From SLJK01 sp964567295 (GTDB lineage Bacteria > Bacillota > Dethiobacteria > DTU022 > UBA8154), in the NCBI GenBank assembly GCA_964567295.1, contig CAZMLU010000083.1, positions 1 to 5,810 on the forward strand: DNA of 5,810 nt, in the 5' to 3' direction. Positions 1 to 5,358 of this stretch are shown piece after piece (position 1 is the first letter of the stretch; every line of letters begins with the position of its first letter). The translations under genes and the position numbers were made by a program. The notes beneath the pieces were generated by a model. The model was not told the DNA's origin. It made no database searches and saw only the letters and a program-made list of their open reading frames with translations.

Positions 1-1313
1 GCGGGCATGGAGGTGAAGTTCACCGATACGTAATGCCTGTTGTCCAGCTTGAGGTTCTGGTTGATTGTCTCTATGGCAAGCACCGGGCCCCCGAAGGAAT
101 AGGCATGGTTGATTTTGTCCATTCCGCGGCCGGGTATATCTACGTAAGAGTCTCGCATCAGTGAAGTAATTTTAATCTTTTTGTGTACTTCATCCAGGGT
201 CAAAATCATAATAGCGTCGCTTCGACCGCTCATGCCATCCTCAGAATCAATCCCAAAAATGGCGATATTGGTAATCCCGCGCCTTCCTACGCCTTTTTCG
301 ATTCCAAGTGATTCATCGTCCCGGGCAATCGACTCTCGTTCCATTTGGCCCAGTAAGTACATGGAACCGGCGTAACCGAGTATGATCAGGGCCGCAACGG
401 TAATTAAAATGATATAAAGGGGTCGTTTCCCTGTTTTTTGCGTTGGCCTGACTTTTTCTTTATGCCTTTTTTCCTCTTGGGGAGCGATTGTCTTTTTTTC
501 TGCGGGTTTTTTCTTTGATTTTCCCAGTAAGGAGACCGAGAACACTACCAGGATAAAGGCAAGGATAATAACTAAACTTGGCACCGGATTTTCAAGAGTC
601 CAGGCCAAAAATCCACCATTTTCTTTCTCTTCTATGCTTACCGTGAACTCTGCACTGAATCCCTTATATCCAATGGTGACTACCTGTTCTGCTTCCGCTC
701 TTTCGCTGTTAAAACCCGAGACGGTTAAATCTCCGGCGGGGATTTCCTCTTCTTTCCCGTCGCTTAATATTTTGTAGACCACCAGTCCCGCCAACTCCAG
801 CTCCTCGCCGATGGAATAAGTTGTTTTATAAGGTTCGGCTGCGAGGATGATATCTTCTACCGCTGTTTCTTGGTCTGCACGTTCTTCGTCAGTGCCTGGT
901 TCTTCCTCAATGCCTGGTTCGTCCTCGGGTTTGGGGTCCGGTTCGGGCTCCGGCGCTTGCGATCGATATTCGAAAATAATTTCCTTTTGTTCCCCATCCT
1001 CAGAGAGTGTAACGGATTGGATAGCTGGGCTGACCAGGTCGTACCCCGGAATATGTTTTGCCTCAAAGGTGTATTCTCCTAAATTATACTCACGCTCAAA
1101 AGTCTCGCCGATTTCTACCCCATCTTCGTCTATATGCCGCAACGAAATAGTTCCCGTGGCAGGTCCGGATTCTTCTTCTGCATTTTCTGCAGCCTGTCCC
1201 GCCGGCTCTCCGCTGCCACCTGTTTGTTCAGCATAAGAGGTGACCGAAAACAAGCTCACGGCCATTAACAGGATCATAAGCAAAATTAGAAGCTTATTAT
1301 AATTTTTAATCAT
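1..1313 (-). CDS. LCP-family cell-wall glycopolymer transferase with N-terminal MucBP-like and Ig-like domains (3' end cut by window)
   Basis: This frame is open for 437 codons with no stop and leaves the window at position 1. Residues 1-29 form a signal peptide (positive start, Leu/Ile/Met-rich core, ending SYA). Residues about 53-117 resemble a MucBP repeat (RHIDEDGVEIGE, then GEYTFEAKHIPGYD). Residues 118-150 are an acidic Pro/Glu linker. Residues about 155-228 match a bacterial Ig-like (Big_3-type) fold, with YSIGEELELAGLVV at the start and FTVSI at the end. A membrane segment at about 245-264 precedes a Lys-rich loop (265-297), and a second segment spans 298-321. The LCP domain follows: NIAIFGIDS, GRSDAIMI, MRDSYVDIPGRG, DKINHAYSFGG. 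The conserved Asp356, Arg364, Asp366, Arg387, Asp388 and Lys400 are present. LCP enzymes move undecaprenyl-linked teichoic acid or polysaccharide onto peptidoglycan; the substrate here is unknown. ATG at 1313 lies 6 nt from a GGGGG ribosome binding site; ATG at 1316 is the alternative. The LCP assignment is firm and the N-terminal domain names are probable. Confidence 0.9.
   Translation of the reverse strand, partial: MIKNYNKLLILLMILLMAVSLFSVTSYAEQTGGSGEPAGQAAENAEEESGPATGTISLRHIDEDGVEIGETFEREYNLGEYTFEAKHIPGYDLVSPAIQSVTLSEDGEQKEIIFEYRSQAPEPEPDPKPEDEPGIEEEPGTDEERADQETAVEDIILAAEPYKTTYSIGEELELAGLVVYKILSDGKEEEIPAGDLTVSGFNSERAEAEQVVTIGYKGFSAEFTVSIEEKENGGFLAWTLENPVPSLVIILAFILVVFSVSLLGKSKKKPAEKKTIAPQEEKRHKEKVRPTQKTGKRPLYIILITVAALIILGYAGSMYLLGQMERESIARDDESLGIEKGVGRRGITNIAIFGIDSEDGMSGRSDAIMILTLDEVHKKIKITSLMRDSYVDIPGRGMDKINHAYSFGGPVLAIETINQNLKLDNRHYVSVNFTSMP
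882..917 (-). repeat. 18-bp tandem duplication in the LCP gene linker
   Basis: Two adjacent 18-bp units (882-899 and 900-917) agree at 16 of 18 positions and encode EPGIEE and EPGTDE in the acidic linker between the MucBP-like and Ig-like domains. A degenerate third copy follows at 918-935. In-frame repeats like this commonly vary in number between strains and change linker length without disrupting the reading frame. Confidence 0.7.
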
Positions 1314-1351
1314 CATTTTCCCCCATATGGGATGCCCTCATTTTTTTCACC

Positions 1352-1382
1352 ATTTTGACAAAATTACTACTACAAGTATTTT
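1352..1382 (+). promoter_or_regulatory. Candidate sigma-A-type promoter toward pstS, -35 inside a small palindrome
   Basis: A perfect -35 hexamer, TTGACA, lies at 1355-1360. It is followed after 16 nt by TATTTT (1377-1382), which matches the -10 consensus at 4 of 6 positions. The -35 sits inside the inverted repeat ATTTTG-A-CAAAAT (1352-1364), which could be an operator. Transcripts from here would carry a leader of about 200 nt through the Pho box region into pstS, giving possible basal expression. The -10 is weak, so this remains a candidate only. Confidence 0.3.
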
Positions 1383-1407
1383 ATCAAAGTTCTCTGCTTC
1401 TGGGAAC

Positions 1408-1425
1408 TCAATCTCAATTTCAATC
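1408..1425. repeat. Three tandem TCAATY hexamers in the divergent intergenic region
   Basis: TCAATC, TCAATT and TCAATC follow one another without spacers at 1408-1413, 1414-1419 and 1420-1425. A further CAATT occurs at 1431-1435. The tract lies about 95 bp upstream of the minus-strand LCP gene and about 40 bp before the Pho box array. It could be a small operator or simply a short slippage-derived repeat. Its function is not known to me. Confidence 0.5.
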
Positions 1426-1466
1426 TCTAGCAATTCTATTGTCGCTTCGGCAGGGTATAGGTCCAA

Positions 1467-1527
1467 TTTAACCTTTTTTTAACAATCCTTTAACTCAAAC
1501 TTAACCAGGGTTTCCCTGGTTTTTAAC
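1467..1527 (+). promoter_or_regulatory. Pho box: PhoP-type direct repeats upstream of pstS
   Basis: Hexamers start at 1467 (TTTAAC), 1478 (TTTAAC), 1489 (TTTAAC), 1500 (CTTAAC), 1511 (TTTCCC, degenerate) and 1522 (TTTAAC), always exactly 11 bp apart. In Bacillus, dimers of phosphorylated PhoP bind TT(A/T/C)A(C/A)A direct repeats with 5-bp spacers, on the coding strand upstream of the -10. The spacing, sequence, orientation and position before pstS all agree with this. With the -10 candidate at 1538, the last repeat would lie near -28 and the four-repeat core further upstream. The array therefore probably makes pstSCAB transcription depend on phosphate starvation. Confidence 0.88.
1503..1524 (+). 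repeat. Inverted repeat with trailing T run inside the Pho box region
   Basis: AACCAGGG (1503-1510) and CCCTGGTT (1514-1521) are perfect 8-bp inverted arms around a TTT loop. Five T residues run from 1520 to 1524. Seen alone this resembles a short intrinsic terminator on the plus strand. It also covers the degenerate fifth PhoP repeat. It would be transcribed only from a promoter further upstream, such as the candidate at 1355. As DNA it could instead be a binding site for a dimeric regulator. Confidence 0.5.
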
Positions 1528-1537
1528 TTTGCACGGT

Positions 1538-1543
1538 TATTAT
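1538..1543 (+). promoter_or_regulatory. Candidate -10 element of the PhoP-dependent pstS promoter
   Basis: TATTAT differs from TATAAT at one position and begins 10 bp after the last TTTAAC repeat. The place expected for a -35 (about 1515-1520, CCTGGT) has no TTGACA-like sequence, as expected for a promoter that needs an activator. The predicted transcription start is near 1550, giving a leader of roughly 40 nt before pstS. An overlapping TATTAA at 1541-1546 is an alternative. Confidence 0.5.
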
Positions 1544-1588
1544 TAAGCAAGCAGGGATAATCCTGCAAAAACTGAGGAGGGATACTGA

Positions 1589-2557
1589 ATGTACATGGGA
1601 AAAGGGAATGCAGGTATTATTAAAAGGAAATTTTTGCGCCTGTTTATGGTGGGTGTGCTTATGGCAGCCGCTACTTTACTGGCAGGCTGCGGGCAGGAAG
1701 CGACGTCTTCTCCGGGAACAGAAGATGATGCGGGGGATAGCATGTCCGCAGGAAGCTTTTCTGTCCAGGGTTCCGATACCATGGTAAACATGGGCCAGAA
1801 CCTGGCTGAAGTTTATATGGATAATGTAAATCCTGACGCTGCTATTTCAGTTTCAGGCGGCGGCTCCGGTACCGGCATTGCGGCTCTGATCAACGACAAC
1901 GTTGATATAGCGCAGGTTTCACGCACCATGACGGATGACGAACTTGCGGAAGCTGAAGCGAATGGTGTAGAAGTTTACGAGTTTATTGTTGGACAAGACG
2001 GTCTGGCTATTTATCTAAATGACGAAAACCCCATAAAGGAATTAGATGTTGAGCAACTTAAAGATATTCTAACCGGCGCTGTAACGGATTGGAGCGAGTT
2101 TGGCTGGGATGAGGGCGGCCAGATTGACGTTTTTTCCCGTCAGTCCAATTCCGGGACCTACGTGTATATTAACGAAAACATTATGCACGGGGAAGACTGG
2201 GCCCCGGACACCCGTTTCCAGCCCGGCTCCTCCCAGGTGGTGGAGGGTGTAAAAGCTGACCGTAGCGGCATTGGATACAGCGGTATCGGCTACCTTGCCG
2301 ATGGAGTGAAAGCTCTTCATATTGCCCATGTCGGCGAAGAAGCCGTATCTCCCCGGGAAGCTGCCAATATCTCCGACGGTTCCTATCCCATTGCTCGCCC
2401 CTTGTTTTTTTATACCAACGGCTTCCCCGACGGAGGAGTTCGTGATTACCTCGACTGGGTTCTTTCCGATGAAGGACAGGAGGTTGTCATAGACAGTGGT
2501 TTTTACGGCATCCATGATGAATACAGAGAAATTAATGAGGCAACTTTCGGCAACTAA
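1589..2557 (+). CDS. pstS: Phosphate ABC transporter substrate-binding lipoprotein PstS
   Basis: This is the extracellular orthophosphate receptor of the Pst transporter, anchored by a lipid. Of its 322 residues, 1-33 form a lipoprotein signal peptide (KRK, then a hydrophobic stretch) ending in lipobox LAGC, with Cys34 as the lipidated residue. Residues 35-56 are an acidic, Ser/Gly-rich tether. The binding-protein fold follows. Expected anion-contacting segments are QGSDTM (60-65), SGGGSGTG (89-96), SRTM (111-114) and SRQSNSGTY (183-191); Arg184, Ser188, Gly189 and Thr190 fit the RxxxSGT phosphate loop. The Asp that E. coli PstS uses after the second loop is replaced by Ser-Arg, which I recall as usual in the PBP-like-2 subgroup. 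GAGGAGGG lies 7 nt before the ATG; ATG at 1595 is a less likely start. As first gene after the Pho box, it should be strongly induced by phosphate starvation. Confidence 0.96.
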   Translation: MYMGKGNAGIIKRKFLRLFMVGVLMAAATLLAGCGQEATSSPGTEDDAGDSMSAGSFSVQGSDTMVNMGQNLAEVYMDNVNPDAAISVSGGGSGTGIAALINDNVDIAQVSRTMTDDELAEAEANGVEVYEFIVGQDGLAIYLNDENPIKELDVEQLKDILTGAVTDWSEFGWDEGGQIDVFSRQSNSGTYVYINENIMHGEDWAPDTRFQPGSSQVVEGVKADRSGIGYSGIGYLADGVKALHIAHVGEEAVSPREAANISDGSYPIARPLFFYTNGFPDGGVRDYLDWVLSDEGQEVVIDSGFYGIHDEYREINEATFGN

Positions 2558-2571
2558 AAGCTTTTTTAGTT
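2552..2571 (+). repeat. AT-rich hairpin across the pstS stop codon
   Basis: AACTAAAA (2552-2559) and TTTTAGTT (2564-2571) are perfect 8-bp inverted arms around GCTT. They include the pstS TAA and lie 30 bp before pstC. The stem is almost all A-T pairs, so it is weak, and no T run follows it directly. It may slow 3'-end decay of pstS mRNA or slightly reduce downstream expression. Coincidence in AT-rich spacer DNA is also possible. Confidence 0.4.
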
Positions 2572-2601
2572 ATTCCCGGTTTTAAGCTGAGGAGGGGAAA
2601 A

Positions 2602-3618
2602 ATGGCCCAAGTCGATGAGCACGATGTAGGCAGATCGCAAAGTATAAACCAGGCAGCAGACGGTGCCTATGCCAGGCGAGTCCGGGAGGAACTGCTGCAG
2701 CAGTCAAGCAGGAGCAACCTGGCTAACTTCCTGTTAGAGAAATTTTTTATGCTTTCGGGGATGCTCACCATTATTATATTGCTTCTAATTTTGGTTTTTC
2801 TGCTGCAAAACAGCTGGCCTGCCCTGCAGGAAGTGGGTATTGCCGAGTTTTTGATCGGTCAACGCTGGATGCCTTCTTCTCCCGAGCCGGGATTTGGAGC
2901 TCTGCCTCTTATTTTGAGTTCCTTATTTGTTACTACCGGCGCCTTGATCATGGCCGTACCCTGGGCTGTCGCATCAGCAGTTTACCTGGGTGAAGTTGCC
3001 CCTGTTAAAATCAGAGAAATATTAAAGCCGGTGATCGAAGTTTTGGAAATATTTCCTTCCGTGGTTTTGGGTTTTATCGCCCTTGTAGTGCTTGGCCCTA
3101 TTTTGGCCGAGGTCTTTAATCTTTCCAGCGGGCTGATAGGACTTTCGGGAGCCATTATTCTTGCCATAATGACGCTGCCCACGATTATTTCTATCAGTGA
3201 GGATGCCCTTAAAAGTGTACCCAAAGAGTTTAAGGAGGCCTCTGCCTCGCTGGGTGCAACCAGATGGGAAACGGTTAGATATGTTAGCCTCCCCGCTGCC
3301 AGCTCCGGCATTGTCGCGGCTATCATGCTGGGTTTTGGCCGAGCTGTTGGTGAAACCATGGCCGTGCTGATGGCAATCGGAAATGCCTTGGACATGCCGC
3401 TTAAGGAAGTTTTGGGCATTCCTTTGCCTACACTGATGCAATCAATGCGAACGCTGACCGCCACCATAGCTATTGAAGGCAGTGACGTTCCCTGGGGCAG
3501 CACCCATTATCACGCCTTGTTTGTGATTGGTTTAATCCTTTTTGTGATTACTTTTGCCGTTAACCTGGTATCGGATATAATGCTTTCTCGCTTTCAGGAG
3601 GTGAACCGCAGTGACTGA
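2602..3618 (+). CDS. pstC: Phosphate ABC transporter permease PstC
   Basis: This is one of the two membrane subunits that pass phosphate from PstS into the cytoplasm using ATP hydrolysed by PstB. The 338 residues show about six membrane segments, near 48-69, 101-128, 146-167, 178-197, 232-256 and 305-328. The cytoplasmic coupling loop that docks onto the ATPase is clear: EASASLGATRWETVRYVSLP (212-231), the EAA motif of binding-protein-dependent permeases. GRAVGETMAV after it is typical of PstC. The hydrophilic N-terminus of about 47 residues before the first membrane segment makes the protein somewhat longer than E. coli or B. subtilis PstC. GGAGGGG lies 4 nt before the ATG. The gene follows pstS by 44 bp and overlaps pstA by 8 bp, so it belongs to the same transcript. 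Confidence 0.96.
   Translation: MAQVDEHDVGRSQSINQAADGAYARRVREELLQQSSRSNLANFLLEKFFMLSGMLTIIILLLILVFLLQNSWPALQEVGIAEFLIGQRWMPSSPEPGFGALPLILSSLFVTTGALIMAVPWAVASAVYLGEVAPVKIREILKPVIEVLEIFPSVVLGFIALVVLGPILAEVFNLSSGLIGLSGAIILAIMTLPTIISISEDALKSVPKEFKEASASLGATRWETVRYVSLPAASSGIVAAIMLGFGRAVGETMAVLMAIGNALDMPLKEVLGIPLPTLMQSMRTLTATIAIEGSDVPWGSTHYHALFVIGLILFVITFAVNLVSDIMLSRFQEVNRSD
3596..3604 (+). promoter_or_regulatory. Perfect ribosome binding site that sets the GTG start of pstA
   Basis: AGGAGGTGA is fully complementary to the 3' end of 16S rRNA and ends 6 nt before GTG at 3611. It lies wholly inside the last codons of pstC. This decides the non-ATG start of pstA and suggests that ribosomes finishing pstC help load pstA. 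The nearby ATG at 3618 is out of frame. Confidence 0.85.
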
Positions 3619-4486
3619 TGCAGAAAAAAAGCTGTACCTGAAAAGGGTTCGGGAAAAGTTTTTCTTTGTGCTCTGCGGTCTTTTTATGTTGTTGACAATT
3701 GCCGTTTTGTCCTGGATTTTATTCGATGTTATCTCCAAGGGTTACAGTACGATCAATTGGACTTTTCTCACGGACCGGCCCCGTGAACAGATGACGGCAG
3801 GTGGGATATGGCCGGCTATAGTGGGGACCTTTTATGTAGCTTCGTTGACGATTATTATCTCTGTCCCGCTCGGGATAACTTCTGCTATCTACCTCAACGA
3901 GTACGCCAGCAAAGGGACCCTGGTGCGTATCATACGTCTTAGCATTCGCAATCTTTCTGGTGTGCCCTCCATTGTTTATGGCCTCTTTGGGCTTGGCCTT
4001 TTCGCGGCGACCCTGGGCCTTGGCACTTCGCTTATTACCGCGGCGCTGACTCTTTCCATTATGAGCCTGCCCTGGGTAATTACTGCTTCGGAAGAGGCCC
4101 TGAAGGCGGTGCCGCAATCTTTCCGTGAAGGCGGCCTGGCCCTGGGTGCTACGAAATGGCAGACTATCAGGCAGCTGGTCCTTCCCAACGCTATTCCGGG
4201 CATGGCTACCGGTTCTATCCTTGCCCTGGCTCGGGCTGCCGGGGAGACAGCTCCCATTATTCTTACCGGTGCCGCTTTTTTCCTGCCGGCGTTACCGAGC
4301 TCTTTGGGCGACCGTTTCATGGCCATGCCTTACCATTTGTATATTCTTGCCACACAGCACATGAGCCCGGCCCAGGTCCGTCCCATTGCTTATGCAACTG
4401 CCCTGGTGCTGATCGCCCTGGTAATGGCCTTGAACCTGGCAGCCATCGTGTGGCGCTACCGGATTCGCAAGAGGCAGATATGGTAA
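3611..4486 (+). CDS. pstA: Phosphate ABC transporter permease PstA
   Basis: This is the second membrane subunit of the Pst channel, pairing with PstC. The 291 residues include about six membrane segments, near 17-39, 66-95, 115-136, 138-158, 195-218 and 259-281. The coupling loop is EGGLALGATKWQTIRQLVLP (173-192), followed by ARAAGETAPI, which is the usual PstA continuation. SVPLGITSAIYLNEYA (84-99) and SGVPSIVYGLFG (116-127) are also typical of the family. Length is normal. The start is GTG at 3611, fixed by a perfect ribosome binding site and an 8-bp overlap with the end of pstC, so the two permeases are probably translationally coupled in matching amounts. The C-terminus ends in a positive cytoplasmic tail (RYRIRKRQIW). 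Confidence 0.96.
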   Translation: MTDAEKKLYLKRVREKFFFVLCGLFMLLTIAVLSWILFDVISKGYSTINWTFLTDRPREQMTAGGIWPAIVGTFYVASLTIIISVPLGITSAIYLNEYASKGTLVRIIRLSIRNLSGVPSIVYGLFGLGLFAATLGLGTSLITAALTLSIMSLPWVITASEEALKAVPQSFREGGLALGATKWQTIRQLVLPNAIPGMATGSILALARAAGETAPIILTGAAFFLPALPSSLGDRFMAMPYHLYILATQHMSPAQVRPIAYATALVLIALVMALNLAAIVWRYRIRKRQIW

Positions 4487-4547
4487 GGAGCAAATCGACC
4501 GGCGAGGCAAGTTAGTTATCTCCGGAGAAGATAAGGAGGCTATATTT

Positions 4548-5312
4548 ATGCGGGAAAACGGAGTCGTCTTTTCCTCGGAGGCGCTGAACCTCTGGTACGG
4601 AAAAAATCAGGCTTTAAAAGACATTTCTGTAGATATTGAAGCTCAAAAAGTCACCGCGATTATTGGACCATCCGGTTGTGGCAAATCCACCTTCCTGAAA
4701 GTTCTTAATCGCATGGTAGATCTGGTGCCGAACGTAAAATATTCGGGAAAAGTAATTTACCACGGGCAGAATATTTTTGATGATAAAATTAACCTGGTAA
4801 ATTTGCGTACCAGGGTCGGCATGGTTTTTCAGAAGCCCAACCCTTTTCCTAAGTCCATTTACGAAAATGTGGCTTTCGGCCCCCGGATTCACAGAAAAAT
4901 TAGCAGGGCAGAACTTGATGAACTGGTCGAAAAAAGCCTTGTCCAGGCTGCGCTCTGGGATGAAGTAAAGGAACGGCTGCATGACCCGGGCCTCAGCCTC
5001 TCCGGGGGGCAGCAGCAGCGGCTTTGTATTGCCAGAACGCTGGCCAATGAGCCGGATGTTATACTTATGGACGAACCTACTTCGGCCCTGGACCCCAGTG
5101 CCACCCTCAGAATTGAGGATCTGGTGCGCAACCTGAGAAAAAGGTATACCATAATTATCGTAACCCATAACATGCAGCAAGCAGGGCGCGTTTCCGATAA
5201 TACTTCCTTTTTTTTAAACGGTGAGCTGATTGAAAAGAATAAGACAGAGGTAATCTTTACGAACCCTAAAGATAAACGGACGGAAGACTATATTTCCGGA
5301 AGGTTTGGCTGA
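4548..5312 (+). CDS. pstB: Phosphate ABC transporter ATP-binding protein PstB
   Basis: This is the cytoplasmic ATPase that powers phosphate import through PstC/PstA. All ABC motifs are intact in its 254 residues: Walker A GPSGCGKST (40-48), Q-loop Gln95 in VFQKPNPFPKSIYENVAFG, signature LSGGQQQR (151-158), Walker B VILMDEP (171-177, with Asp175 and catalytic Glu176), D-loop SALDP and switch His207 in VTHNMQQA. The sequence around the Q-loop and the NRMxDLVP stretch (54-60) are PstB hallmarks that separate it from other ABC ATPases. The N-terminal ALNLWYGKNQALKDI holds the aromatic residue that stacks on adenine. AAGGAGG lies 8 nt before the ATG. The 61-bp gap from pstA has no obvious promoter or terminator. 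The gene ends with three consecutive in-frame stops (TGA TAA TAA). Confidence 0.97.
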   Translation: MRENGVVFSSEALNLWYGKNQALKDISVDIEAQKVTAIIGPSGCGKSTFLKVLNRMVDLVPNVKYSGKVIYHGQNIFDDKINLVNLRTRVGMVFQKPNPFPKSIYENVAFGPRIHRKISRAELDELVEKSLVQAALWDEVKERLHDPGLSLSGGQQQRLCIARTLANEPDVILMDEPTSALDPSATLRIEDLVRNLRKRYTIIIVTHNMQQAGRVSDNTSFFLNGELIEKNKTEVIFTNPKDKRTEDYISGRFG

Positions 5313-5314
5313 TA

Positions 5315-5326
5315 ATAAGCGCTTAT
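5315..5326. repeat. 12-bp perfect palindrome between pstB and phoU
   Basis: ATAAGCGCTTAT is a perfect 12-bp palindrome that begins just after the pstB stop codon and overlaps the extra in-frame TAA stops. No T run follows, so it is not an intrinsic terminator. It might be a protein-binding site or a small RNA stem before phoU. Chance occurrence is possible. Confidence 0.4.
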
Positions 5327-5358
5327 GTCAAATTAAGCCTGGGAAGGGGATGAACAGG

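Noticed and set aside
847..1236. Plus-strand open frame of 129 codons, very rich in Ser, with a central Gly-Ser stretch
   Set aside because: It is antisense to the LCP gene linker and MucBP-like region. Its Ser/Gly richness is the reverse reading of acidic and Pro codons, and it has no good ribosome binding site.
1322..1331. CCCATATGGG palindrome just upstream of the LCP start
   Set aside because: It is only 10 bp and includes the ribosome binding site of the LCP gene, so there is no need to assume an operator.
1359..1387. Possible minus-strand promoter for the LCP gene starting with TTGATA (1387-1382)
   Set aside because: No acceptable -10 hexamer was found at 16-18 bp spacing; the best, TAATTT, needs a 15-bp spacer and matches at only three positions.
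2069..2515. Minus-strand open frame of 148 codons inside pstS
   Set aside because: It lies wholly antisense to a conserved pstS segment and shows no recognisable domain.
2982..3503. Minus-strand open frame of 173 codons inside pstC
   Set aside because: It is antisense to the conserved permease coding region, with composition typical of a reverse reading of hydrophobic codons.
4156..4515. Plus-strand open frames of 79 and 119 codons in other frames of pstA
   Set aside because: They overlap the conserved PstA EAA region and read as Ser/Cys/Pro-rich shadow sequence.
4516..4534. Short inverted repeat TTATC/GATAA between pstA and pstB, with the palindrome TCTCCGGAGA inside
   Set aside because: The outer arms are only 5 bp and there is no T run. 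It partly overlaps the pstB ribosome binding site, but it is too weak to call a regulatory structure.
4614..5180. Minus-strand open frame of 188 codons inside pstB
   Set aside because: It is antisense to intact ABC ATPase motifs, and no protein family is recognisable in it.
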